Counted from the first letter of the stretch, positions 1 through 10,700 are shown. The stretch is DNA of 64,000 nt from Plantago ovata (GCA_028274465.1 CM051455.1:122175462-122239461); one strand, 5' to 3'. The notes: generated by a model not told the origin, from the letters alone. Numbers and translations: made by a program.

Positions 1-684
1 AAACAAAGACCGGGCACCATCAAAAGCAGGTCCAAGAGAAGTGACACCAGAAGGACACAGAAGCTTAGCCTGCAAACTAGCAGACTGAAGGCGAGAAGAA
101 ACGAAGGCATAATGGCGAACATCCATAGCAGAATAAACACCAAGCCCCCCAAAAGAAAATGGCAAAGTAGCAAGACGCCACTGCCAATCACCAAACCCGG
201 GGCCCGCCGCCGTAACAATACGCTCCAAGGAGGATCTGAGAGCCCGATCAAAAGAAACTGGGCCGACTGAAAGAAAACAGGAGGGCAAGTGCGCAAAGCA
301 AAATAGAGCTTCGAAATACCCGAACAAGCACGAAGCAACAACAACTCACACTGCGGATCATTAAGCTTCGCCACAGAGTCCATAAGTTCGATAGTCCTAT
401 TCACCCTCTTCTCCACAAGCTCACTGCTGAAACCAGGTCACACACTAACCGAACCCCCGAGAACTTTGACCCCACGAAGTGGCCTGGCGATAGAAGGAGG
501 AAAAACACCAGGAACCCTACTCCTCGGATCTTCTTGAGGCCAAAAAATCTCAGTCTTGTGAACATTGAGGTGAAGTCCAGAACGTGGGCCGTCCAATAAG
601 ATCATCTCTAAAACCTTTCCCACAACTAAGGTATCCCCGACTACAGTGCCGTCATCCAAATACCAAGCCAGAGCCGTGAACGGG

Positions 685-686
<2 letters not shown>
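1..686 (-). pseudogene. LINE-type reverse transcriptase fragment (3' half)
   Basis: On the minus strand, reading down from about 686, a reverse-transcriptase domain of the non-LTR (LINE-like) type commonly found scattered in plant genomes can be followed. The catalytic YLDDGT motif lies at about 660-643, followed by a GLHLNVHKTEIFWP stretch and then INDPQCELLLLRACSG-type sequence below position 440. The frame is broken at about 437 (stop after GGSVSV) but homology-like sequence continues to position 1, so the fragment runs off the window. It is truncated at its N-terminal side by the ATT repeat. No endonuclease domain is visible. It is a dead fragment, identified by recalled motifs and not by alignment. 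Confidence 0.8.
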
Positions 687-726
<40 letters not shown>

Positions 727-728
727 TT
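685..728. repeat. (ATT)n microsatellite
   Basis: About fourteen perfect ATT units end in an ATTTT-rich tail. The repeat abuts the truncated end of the LINE fragment, so it may mark the breakpoint. Confidence 0.95.
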
Positions 729-1150
729 ATTTTATGTTTTGTTGTCGTCATTATTGTTGTACTTCAGAATTGCTTCCACTGAAGTAAATACAAGTCAAAT
801 GTGAAGTAAATTAGATAATTCTTGTGAGATGTTATGCTCCTAATAGAAGGATCAGTTGCAGGGGTTCTTTAAATGGAATATGAATGAGACTAATGAATAT
901 ACATGATATGGTAATGTAAGCATTTCTAAGATGGTAAAGTATTGAAGGTGACGGAGTCGATGTAGAGAGAGCAACCTTAAGTTGCAAAATAATCTTAGTG
1001 GTTTACTTCATCAGTACCTGTTGTGTCTCCAGCTTATGTCCGTGTTACTGGGGCTTTAGCTTGCTATTTCTAGTTTGATTGTATGTCTTAGTACTTCTTA
1101 CTTGGTTTGCTCGGTACAATTCTAAGATCATGATTCCTAATATAGGCTAT
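729..1150. other. Unassigned AT-rich spacer
   Basis: No open reading frame, RNA gene or recognisable repeat is visible. The last five bases, GCTAT (1146-1150), are the left target-site duplication of the Tat-type element that follows. Confidence 0.7.
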
Positions 1151-1961
1151 TGTTAATGTTGGAATATGTCCGGTTCGCTGTACGAACCAAGAGACGACTT
1201 ACCTTGATACAAGTCCGACATTTAGGGCACACATGTCCGACACATGAGCCCTAGTCCGACAAAGAGATCACTCCAGACATGTTTTACTCGGACCGTGGTC
1301 CGACACACGACGCGAGCAGTATGTTTTCAAGGACCACAGGCGAAATCTCAATGTCCGATACCTCAAGAAAGATGTCCGACACACTCCTTGGTATCGGACC
1401 TTCCACGCGAGACACCTTGGTGTCAGACTCTGAGAATGATATAAACAGGCCAACTATAGTTCATATGGCCGCGGGATCTCGGATGGTACCCCGGACCTCG
1501 GACCCCGTATCGAACACCATGTCGGATACGAATACGGGACGAAAACTGGAACGTTCCATGAAGCGTGAAATTACTTACTTAGCCCTATGGAAACCTAATT
1601 TGGTACGTGGGCCCATTAAGCCAACTAATGGGCTTTTAGCCTTGATATTCAATCATGGCCTTACACTTGGCGCAATCTCAGGAGCTTTATCACCATTTGG
1701 GAAACACTATAAATAGGGGACACCATTCACCCCTAAAGTTAATCAATATCTCATCTACTTTCATAATACATACACTAGAGTGGCTTTCAACCCTCTAACC
1801 GTAAAGTCGATTATCCGGTTTGATCACTAGACAAACCGGAAAACCGTTACTAACCTCCCCCTCAAGTTATTTTCAGGACATCACTTGCAATGGAAGGAGG
1901 CTAAAGTTAAGAGGAACGCTTTAGAACGCAATAGAAGGACTTGATAATTTACCCATCAACA
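1151..1961 (+). repeat. 5' LTR of the Tat-type element (811 bp)
   Basis: It matches the LTR at 31121-31949 over its whole length with small substitutions and indels (811 versus 829 bp). A strong TATA box, CTATAAATAGGG, sits at 1708-1719 and should drive transcription of the element. Five exact GTCCGAC heptamers lie at 1213, 1235, 1254, 1298 and 1374 in the U3 part, plus several near copies and inverse copies (GTCGGA). Confidence 0.95.
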
Positions 1962-1963
1962 TT

Positions 1964-1981
1964 TGGCGCCGTCTGTGGGAA
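1964..1981 (+). other. Primer-binding site of the Tat-type element
   Basis: TGGCGCCGTCTGTGGGAA begins two bases after the 5' LTR, the normal place for the tRNA primer site of minus-strand DNA synthesis. Its first nine bases are shared with the Athila tRNA-Asp type site at 24772-24792 (reverse strand), but the remainder differs. I could not assign the primer tRNA. Confidence 0.8.
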
Positions 1982-2028
1982 ACTGAACAAAAGGTTACCC
2001 TTTGTCCTACTAGCAAAAGTCCTACAAG

Positions 2029-4153
2029 ATGGTTAATAGGAAGAGTACTAGAATTGCTCAAGCGGAAAGAAACCCTCAACCCACCCGACCTCGGGGCCGT
2101 CCCCCATTAGGAGGAAGGGGAGGAGGAAGAGGAACCGCAGCTGCAAGGACACATAGAAATGATAATGTTGATATTGAAATGATGGATGGAGCAAGTGAAA
2201 GTGTGACAATGAGGAATGAAGGTTCTGGAAATCACAACCCAAATGCAAATGCAATCCCCGCTGGGAGTGGGTTTGGAGCTCTTCGAGTGCCTTCTCAACC
2301 GGCACCACTCGCTCCTGTAGCATCAGCACCACAACCCGTTGTTCCTCAAGATCCAGCTGCACTACAGTTCACCTTGCCCAATGGACAAGTTGTGAGACCA
2401 AGAGACTATGGGATGGGAGAGGAACAATTCGAATTGCTTCTCTTAACGATCCAAGGTTGCTTTGCACCAGATGATGTTGCAAGAATACAACAAGTAGTCC
2501 AGCAACAAGCACAAGGAAGAGCCAATCAGGGAGTGCAACCTGAGAGGATGGAGCACAATCTCGAGCTAACTCTCGGCCAATACAAGATCGAGTTGGACCT
2601 CCTCGCGTCCAGTCACGATTGGGTCCCCAAGGAGCTCCAGATGATTTGAGAGAGATAATAGACCGGAGGGTCAGAGCGTCCCAAGCGCAAGGAAATGAAA
2701 ATATCCCTCAAACTCAAGTGGTTCAAACTCAAGTGGTGGCACAAACTCAGATGTTGCCACAAACTCAGATGGTAACTCAGAACCAAGCAATTCCCTTGAA
2801 CCAGATGGTCACAGAAACCTTGCCTGAAACCCGAGTGGAAAACCAAGTTGGAGGTCCAGTGGTACTCCCTACTCCACTAGTGGGGAGAGATCCACCTCCA
2901 ACAGCGACGCTCACTTTTGGGGAAATGAGGGCTCAAGAAGCTGAACTTAAGGCACGAATAGAGGCTTTGAGAGCATCTGTAAAAGAGAAAGAGCAAGAGA
3001 TAGACCAAGAGCCTAGTGCCTTATCTGAAGAAATCCGGAACCATCGAGTTAACATGGAAAGAGGATTCCCTACTCTAGACACCTATGATGGAACCACATG
3101 CCCCACCAATTACCTGATTAAGTTTGGAACCAAAATGGATGCATATGGGCATGATTCCAGGACCAAGGCATTAATCTTTCCCGCTACTCTTTCGGGAGAT
3201 GCAATGGTGTGGTGGACAGGTTTGGAGAATGGCTCCATCAAGAACTACAAACAACTCAGCCAGGAGTTCACCAAAAGATTCAAAAGGCAATTAGAAGGAG
3301 GAGAGGAGTAAAGTACTTAGCGGAGATAGTACAGAAGCCAAAAGAAGACTTAAGAACCTTTTTGGACAGATTCCATGAGGCATGTTGTCAGGTGGAAGAG
3401 CACACCATAAAAAAGAGAAAGGAATACCTCTATGGAAATACTTCCAACGAGGAGTTCAGAAAACAACTTTCATATTCTCGAACAGAGAATTACAAAGAGC
3501 TCGAACAATTTTGCCAGGACTTTTTGAGGGCTGAAGAATTTCAGAAGACGGTCCAGGTAAGAGCAAACTCTTCTAGAGAAAGGGAAAAGGATCGCCAGAA
3601 AGTAGAAAGAGACAATCAAAAACAAGCTCAGAATCACAATCACTCAAAGGGAAAGAAACCTGAGCAAAAGCACAATTTACTCAAAGGGAGTATCCAGACG
3701 AGTGAGTTCAGAGATCAGAAACTCCTCCGAGAGGAAGACCACCTACAAGGTACGACACATATACTGATAATTAATAGGCCAATATCCGACATCTTGCATA
3801 CTATTATGACCAGGAATATTGATATTGAATGGCCTCCTCCCATCCAAAAGACAAGGAGAAATAAGAACTCTGATAAGTTTTGCAAGTTCCACACAGGAAA
3901 GGGTCACACAACGGAAGAGTGCTTCACTCTAAAAACCGAAATTGAGACCTTAGTCCACAGAGGACAGCTTGCGAACTATGTGGCAAAAGATGAACCTTCA
4001 AGGCATGAGAGAACAGAAGCAAAAAGGGGAGAGGCTTCCTTACCTCCTCCACCTCCTACCCAAGGAGGATGGAAAGAACATGAAGATCATGACCAGGACT
4101 TTGAGAACTTGGCGGTGAACGGCAGAATCTTTGCCCTCACCTTAGCAGGTTGA
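2029..4153 (+). pseudogene. gag: Tat gag (frameshifted)
   Basis: This is the structural capsid/nucleocapsid polyprotein. The likely start is the ATG at 2029, 48 bases after the primer site. The N-terminal part is basic and Pro/Gly rich and contains a Q-T-Q-V/M short tandem repeat (about 2705-2795). A Retrotrans_gag-like core (FPTLDTYDGTTCP ... DAMVWWTGL ... FTKRFKRQ) lies at about 3066-3285, and a CKFHTGKGHTTEEC zinc-knuckle-like motif at about 3880-3921. The reading frame shifts near 2620-2650 and again near 3300. The last part ends in a TGA at 4151-4153, after which the same frame continues into the protease region. These breaks make it non-functional. Confidence 0.85.
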
Positions 4154-4801
4154 CCAGCCGGAGGGGACTCAAGGAGCGCGAGGGACAAAACGTTTAGGTA
4201 CCTCTTAGAGTACAACTCGAAGTACGGAGAAGTTGCTTCCCCAGGATCAAACATCATATCTTTCAACGATAGTGAGCTACCACTGAGAAGTGCTGGAATG
4301 GGAGGTATTCATGACCCTTGTGTTCCTTTAGTTGTTGCGCTTGACATTGCAAAGTTCACCATCGGACGAGTTCTAGTGGATACAGGGAGTTCCGCCAACT
4401 TAATATTCACTGGAACTTTGAAGAGAATGGGGATAAATCCCCAAAAGGAAGGAATCAGGGAAGTTGCAAGTGCACTCGTCGGATTCAGAGGACAGCCAAT
4501 CATTCCAATGGGGAGCCTGACCTTGCAGGTATCAATGGGGAAAACCCCCCAGAGAATCACCAAGAATGTTCCCTTCGTAGTGGTCGACATGCCTTTTGAC
4601 TATTTCGTGGTATTGGGAAGACCAGCGTTGTCTCAATTCAAAGCGGTGGTGTCAACTGTTCATAACAGGATGAAGTTTTCCACGAAGAGAGGAATCGGTC
4701 AAGAGGTAGGAAACATTCAAGAAGCTTGGGCATGCTATAGCCTCTCAGCAAAGGCTGTCTCAAGTCCCCACACAAGAAGAGAAGATGCTTCAGGAACTGG
4801 C
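4154..4801 (+). pseudogene. Tat aspartic protease region
   Basis: The frame of the last gag segment continues past the TGA at 4151-4153 with PAGGDSRSARD, a sequence usual at the gag/protease junction of Tat elements. The protease active-site motif VDTGSSANLI is at about 4376-4405, and a VLGRPALSQF-type second conserved block follows near 4610. The catalytic Asp is present. The domain continues in frame across the inserted LTR into 6914 and onward, since the codon GGC at 4799-4801 is followed in phase by CAA at 6914. It was therefore open here when the LTR inserted. Confidence 0.85.
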
Positions 4802-6908
4802 TGATAGTGTATATGTCCTAGAGACAGTCTTTATTAAGGGCATGCAGCCCTTATAAAGGGCATATATGTACTATTACACAGGTCAACGTAATATAATATA
4901 TGTTTGTTGTTTGACTATTGAGTATCACTTTCATATTTATATTACACCAGGCATACAACATGTCATATCTCTATTTCTGTCTATATTGATATTAAACATG
5001 TCCCCTCGTATAGATGACCGATCACACAGATAGCGGGAGCTATGTGAGTTATCATCTATCCCAAACTCTCCCTAGTCGAGGTTCATCTCGGATGTAGGGC
5101 TCTGAATGAACCAGCTGAGACTAGTATGCGTGGAGGTTATAGTTGTTGGAGCAAGTGTGAGCCGATCCCACGGCCACGGAACGGATTGTTGGACAATCAA
5201 GAAACGTTCCCATAACTGCGCATAGTTGTTCGAAGGGTGATTACCAAATAATGGAAGTACCCACCGGAAACTCCCATCGATGTATACTCTACACCGAAGT
5301 GTCTATGGGAACCGGTAAGTTATCGAAGTGATGCCAGTTGTCCTTTGGACTTACAGGACTTTATCATCACATTTGTTGCCCCATATCCTTGGTGGACCCG
5401 TCGTTGTCAGCTTTGAATAAGCAGTTGACCCAAGACACGATCCAGGATTATGGCTACATACAAATGGGGATGATAAGTATTTATGTGAAGGATTCATCTC
5501 TCATGTGTAGCACAGGAGAGCACTGCTCATAGTCGTTCATAGTTATGATTGGTAAAACCGCTGGCCATCGTATCAATATTATTATGATAGTCATAATAGA
5601 TATTGGATTCACCATGCAACTCACTGAAGACGCCCGTGGATGTATTATTGGGATAGACACTTCATCGATCCTAGATGCATTCGAGTCAGTCAGATGAAGG
5701 GACGTTACCATCGCCGCGTTAAGCGCAACAGACTTCGCAACGAAAGGGTTTGCTTTGAGAAACCTCTCAAACGTCCTCATGTATTAATATTGCAAATGGA
5801 ACCGTTTAGGAATTCCATTTTGCCTAGTCTAGGACTTGCTTAATACAATGAGGCCCTATGGGTCACACTATGTGGTGATTCAGCTTATACGAATATCCTT
5901 GAAGATGGAATCGCAATTAATTTGGAATTAATTGTGATTGATGGATTATAATTGATTTGGAATTAATTATAATATTTTGTGGCTCAATTAATGATTTGGA
6001 ATTATTAATTGAATTGGCTGATTAATTGTATTTTATGTAAATACAATTAAAGATTATATTTTAGAAATATAATAGAGGTTTGATTTTAAAGGATATGTTA
6101 ATTTGGAATTAATATATGCACATGGGCAAAATCTACTTGGAGTTTGAATTGCCTTAGAACTATAAGTGGGTCCGAAAATCCGGACCCACCTATCACCCTT
6201 CGGACGCGCGCGCGCACGCAAGATGGAGTAGGGGAAGGAGTTCGACTCCTTCCTCTATTAGAAGTCTAAGGGATAAGTTAGATTTTCCTGATTGAGTTCT
6301 AACTTGATTGGGAATGAATCTAGACTTGAATTGGTTTCCTAGTGCGATAAGAATTAGATTCTTATTCCTTTATGAAGTCTAATTGATTATTCATTAGGAT
6401 TTTATTGACTACTATATATAGTAGACTATTAGAGGGCATTTATTAAGGTTGATTAAACAGATAGATTTTAGATCATTCTTTCTACCAGTTTTCTTAGAGA
6501 AAATAAAAGCTCTTCCCTACCTCTCCCTAGCCCCACACGCTCGCCACCCCTCACCGGAGGAAAACCGCCGCCCCATCTTCTTGGCCACACAAAGAATATC
6601 CTAGCATTCTTTCCGATAAGCTGTTCATCCGTGGATACCAAGGTTGAGGTTCAAGGAGCTGGAAACTGACTTTTATTGTCCTGCAGATAATCAAAGTATT
6701 GCAGATATCTTCGACTTCGACGAAGGAGAAGATTCACCGGATTATTACGAAGACTTGGAAGCTGTGCTTGCTTTAGGAGTATTGTAAGTCTTCTAATTGA
6801 CGTGTTTAAATATATACGGTATATACATGATCAATTAACCTGCATGTTAAGAAAATTTTGAAATTCCGCTGCGTACCCTAGGGGTAACTCTGACCGTGTT
6901 TTCTTACA
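4802..6908 (+). repeat. Solo LTR of a long-LTR copia family (copy A)
   Basis: A 2107-bp LTR starts TGATAGTGTATATG and ends TTTTCTTACA, flanked by perfect CTGGC duplications (4797-4801, 6909-6913). No internal region or primer site accompanies it, so it is a solo LTR left by LTR-LTR recombination. Landmarks are an inverted repeat GTGGGTCCG/CGGACCCAC (6166-6189), an alternating CG tract (6205-6215), a palindromic TATA region CTACTATATATAGTAG (6409-6424) and an acceptor-exon-donor-like cassette (6687-6783). The same LTR occurs at 9233, 35981 and, on the minus strand, 55562-57647. Confidence 0.95.
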
Positions 6909-6913
6909 CTGGC

Positions 6914-8574
6914 CAACCTATGGATACTTTCTTTTCAGTACGTCACTCGAAAAGAAAATCCAAGAAGCCATGCCCCATTCAAAGAAGAAGGAAGGCCTTA
7001 CAGAGGAAGGCAAAAGAACAGTTGATAGGAGAAGTTAAAGAACTCGAGGACTACAAGGTCATACCAGGAATATCTTCAACTTCCAAAAAGAAAAAAAATT
7101 TCGAAGAAAATAAGATAGAAGCGAAAGAAACTCTGAAACAGATTCAAGTGGTAGAGGGAAGTACCGAAAAAGTTACCAAGATTGGCAAATAAATGACCTT
7201 GGAAGTTGAGATGAAACTTATCGAGTGCCTCAAAAGGAACAATGATATCTTTGCATGGAGTACTGAAGATCTCAAAGGAATTGATCCAAGGATCGCAGTT
7301 CAACGTCTGAACGTTGATCCATCAATTACTCATATTCGAGAGAAACGAAGAGACTTCAGTGCGGAGGACAATGCCATCATTGAAGCAGAAGTACAGAGAT
7401 TGCTTAAGGCCGGTCATATTAGAGAAGTAAGATACTCTGATTGGGAATGTGTATTGACAAAACTCAACAAGTATTGCCCGAAAGATCCTTACCCACTTCC
7501 ACGGATCGACCAGTTGGTTGATTCTACCGTGGGATGCGCTCTATTGAGTTTCATGGATGCATACCAGGGATTCTACCAAGTAAAAATGGCCAAAGAAGAT
7601 GTTCCAAAAACAGCCTTTTTTGCAAATGGGAATGTTTATTGCTTCAATGTGATGCCTTTTGGCCTCAAAAACGCTGGAGCAACCTACCAAAGGTTGGTAA
7701 ACAAGATGTTCAAAGAAGAGCTTGGAAAGACAATGGAGGTATATGTTGATGACATGTTGGTGAAAAGCAAGACAGAGGATCAACACATTGCTCACTTGGA
7801 CAAATGTTTTTCCATCTTGAGGAAGTATGGCATGAAGTTGAACCCCGCCAAATGCACATTTGGAGTTAAAGGAGGAAAGTTTTTGGGTTACATGGTAACT
7901 GAGATGGGGATTGAGGCAAATCCAGAGAAAATCAAAGCTATTCTTGAGCTCCCACAACCTAAGACACTAAATGAAGTCCAAAAGTTAGTAGGAAAATCAA
8001 TTTCCTTGAGTCGATTCATTTCAAGATCAGCTGAGAAGAATCTCCCCTTCTTCAAAGTGCTGAGGAACAGTAGTCAATTTGAATGGACTAAGGAATGTGA
8101 GGAAGCATTTGAGAGGCTCAAAGAATACTTGATGACACCACCTCTGCTCTCCAAACCGCAAGATGGAGAATCCTTATATCTCTACTTGGCAGCGGTTCCA
8201 GAAGCCATCAGCTCCGTGCTAGTAAGGATTCAAGGGAATGATCACTTGCCCATTTACTACTTGAGTAAGGCGTTGAGTGGAGAAGGACTCGCTACTTGGA
8301 TATTGAACGGTTGGCTTTTGCCTTGGTTTGCACAGCAAGAAGACTTAAACCGTATTTTGGATCTCACAAAGTGGTGGTACTCACTAGTCAGCCTCTCAAA
8401 CAAGTTTTGGGAAGGCCAGAGTTGTCAGGAAGACTAGCTAGGTGGGCAATCGAGCTCAGTGAATTTGAAATTGACTATCAGGCTCCATCAGCCAAAAAAG
8501 CTCAGGTTATAGCAGACTTCCTAGTGGAGTATCCAAGGAAGGAGTCAGTAGAGAAGGATCCCAAGGGATCATAA
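6914..8574 (+). pseudogene. Tat reverse transcriptase and gypsy-type RNase H
   Basis: After the solo LTR the polyprotein resumes in frame. A TAA at 7190-7192 interrupts it, and then an RT domain runs from about 7280 to 8280. Visible motifs are LPRIDQLVD, FMDAYQGFYQ, MPFGLKNAGATYQR and the catalytic YVDDMLVKS (about 7741-7767). A frameshift near 8285 separates the RNase H part (8296-8574: MDIERLAFALVCTARRLKPY ... ELSGRLARWAIELSEFEI). In that domain the usual TDQ catalytic position reads TSQ (about 8380), so an expected Asp is missing. Loss of activity in this first RNase H fits a lineage that carries a second one. Confidence 0.88.
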
Positions 8575-9232
8575 AAAGCAAACATGTTGGTAATAGAAGA
8601 CCAAGACTCCTTGGTTAGTCAGCGCTTCAAAGACTTGGAGTTGGCCATAAAAGCCTTTCGAGAGGCAACGGGGAAAACACCAGAAGAGAATATCGAAGAA
8701 AACGCCCTTCAGAGACCGGGAAAGGCGCAAAGAAGAGAAGAACCAGACTCAATGAAGATGATCCTACACGCTGAGGAGGTCCTAAAGGAAAAGGAGACCG
8801 TCTCTCCAAAAGCAAAGGAACCATCCAACCAAGAAGAGATCTGGGTATTAGAAGTAGATGTATCGTCCTCAGGAACAAATGGAGGGATAAGGGATTTATA
8901 TCCAAAGTCCCGGAGGAGCTGAACTTGAGTATGCGGTTACTCTAGGATTTAGTGTTTCTAACAATGAGGCTGAGTATGAAGCTATCCTCATAGGACTCCG
9001 CATGGCGAAATCTCTTCAAGTGAAAAGGATCAAAGTCTTCACCGACGCTCAGTTAGCAGAAAAACAAATTTCTGGAAAATGAAGTACAAAGAAGGATGCA
9101 CTATCCATTTATAAGTCTAAGATCCAAGAGGAGATGACTAAGTTCGAGAGATGCGAGATTGAAAAATTTTCAAGGGACCTCAATGGAAGGGCAGATGCTT
9201 TGTCAAAATATGCATCTGCCTCAGGAGGAATA
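8575..9232 (+). pseudogene. Tat second (archaeal-type) RNase H domain
   Basis: A charged linker (8584-8840) leads into a second RNase H, the aRNH typical of Tat elements. Visible motifs are LEVDVSSSG (first catalytic Asp, about 8850), NNEAEYEAILIGL (catalytic Glu, about 8960), VFTDAQLAEKQ (Asp, about 9035) and a C-terminal NGRADALSKYAS block (about 9185-9220). At least one frameshift (about 8895-8905) and a stop (about 9079) break it. The second copia LTR begins immediately after, at 9233, so integrase is missing from this side. Confidence 0.8.
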
Positions 9233-9507
9233 TGATAGTGTATATGTCCTAGAGACAGTCCTTATTAAGGGCATGCAACCCTTATAGAGGGCATATATGT
9301 ACTATTACACAGGTCAACGTAATATAATATGTGTTTGTTGTTTGACTATTGAGTATCGCTTTCATATTTATATTACACCAGGCATGCAACATGTCATATC
9401 TCTATTTCTGTCTGTATTGATATTAAACATGTCCCCTCGGATAGATGACCGATCACACAGATAGTGGGAGCTATGTGAGTTATCATCTATCCCAAACTCT
9501 CCCTAGT
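9233..9507 (+). repeat. Copia-family LTR copy B, left part
   Basis: This stretch matches the first 275 bases or so of the LTR at 4802. It stops after ...CCCTAGT (9507), where the outer Athila element was inserted. The match resumes at 25998. The left flank suggests a GAATA target duplication (9228-9232), but the right flank is lost in the gap, so a solo LTR and a full element cannot be told apart. Confidence 0.92.
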
Positions 9508-10700
9508 TGATGAACCGGAATTTGTCAGATTCTAATTAATCAAATAAATTTGTATTTAGTCAAAGGCAATTTACAACTACAACGAAAACCGTAGTGTAGC
9601 AGTAAAATAACCTCGAGTGTCGATCTCTAAGGGCTATAACTAGCTTTATCTAATCTAACTTTAAAATATAAAATCAACAAACTACTTAGCACAGGTTTTT
9701 CTTATCATATAATGGAGGTTAGTGATAGTATGATCATTCAAAGCATAGCAGGTTAATAATCATGCATGAAGTACCCGATCGTTTTGCATAGAGATCTTTG
9801 ATCAATGAATTGTTCAATTGTGTTCCGTTATTATTCAACACTACGAAGATAGAGGTTTTAGATAGATCAAAGAAATAAAGCAATAACTCAAAGTCTGATT
9901 CGCTTTACCGCCATCTGCATAATTATTAACCCTTCGCTAAGAAATCACATACTATCACCAACTATAAATTTAGCTACTCATAGATGACATGCAATCAACA
10001 AAAATCATAGCAAGATTGAATGAAAACATGTTGAAAGATAAATAAATATGAATAGAAAAACTGTAAGATACAATGTTACCGAAGGTCGTCAATCTCCGAA
10101 GAATCGCGATCTTACAAGCTCCAAAACGATAATAAAAAGTGTCTCCTATGCTAAGAATCCCCAAAACAGGGTCTGGAGAATTCCTACCTAAAACTAATGA
10201 GAAAGGTGAGAGAAAAGGTCTGAGAAAGTATGAAAAACGGAGAAAACTGAGAAACTATATATAGGTGTTCGGCAAGTGTGGGGCGAGTCGCCCCACACAC
10301 CGGGCGAATCGCCTGGTGTGGGGCGAATCGCCCCACGTCCCGGGCGAATCGCCCGGGAGGTTCAGTCGGCAATCGACGCGTTTTTGGATTTCTTTTCCTT
10401 TTCGGACTCGGTTTTTGCCTTCTAGTGACCTTTTAGCCTTCAGACTCGACCCCTAGACTTCAAATCCTATCCGGAATCTTCTAGATACTCCAAAAATGCC
10501 TTCGGAACACCAATTCTTCGTCCACTTCAATATAATTTCCCGGAAAACCTCGTTTTTCACCCAAAACCTGTAAAATACAAACTAAAGGGAAACATGACAC
10601 TATTCTAATAAAATGCACTAAAATATAGCTAAATTAACATAGAGGATAGCTAAATTGGTGAAAAAAGACTCGAATGAAAGTGTAAAATACACGTTCATCA
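9508..10700 (-). repeat. 3' LTR of outer Athila element (1193 bp)
   Basis: It is near-identical to 24793-25997. In the element direction U3 starts at 10700 with TGATGAACGTG and the LTR ends at 9508. The PPT adjoins it at 10701. A four-fold GC palindrome array and TATA box lie about 340-450 bases into it. Confidence 0.95.
10252..10358 (-). promoter_or_regulatory. U3 core promoter: TATA box with four GC palindromes
   Basis: The palindromic TATA element CTATATATAG lies at about 10254-10263. Directly upstream in the element direction are four GC-rich inverted repeats centred at 10287, 10308, 10327 and 10348, so 21, 19 and 21 bp apart. The first has an 11-bp perfect stem (GTGTGGGGCGA paired with TCGCCCCACAC around one base). 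The others have GGGCGA/TCGCC-type stems around a central A. The same array is at 25571-25632 in the 5' LTR, with the fourth unit mutated. The function is inferred from position only. Confidence 0.75.

Noticed and set aside
7534-7957. Alternative frames within the Tat RT region
   Set aside because: Shadows of the RT frame that carries YVDD and the other conserved motifs.
10281-10355. Regular palindromic repeats with short spacing, superficially CRISPR-like
   Set aside because: Spacers are only about 8-10 bp, the units lie in LTR promoters of plant retrotransposons, and no cas genes are possible in this context.
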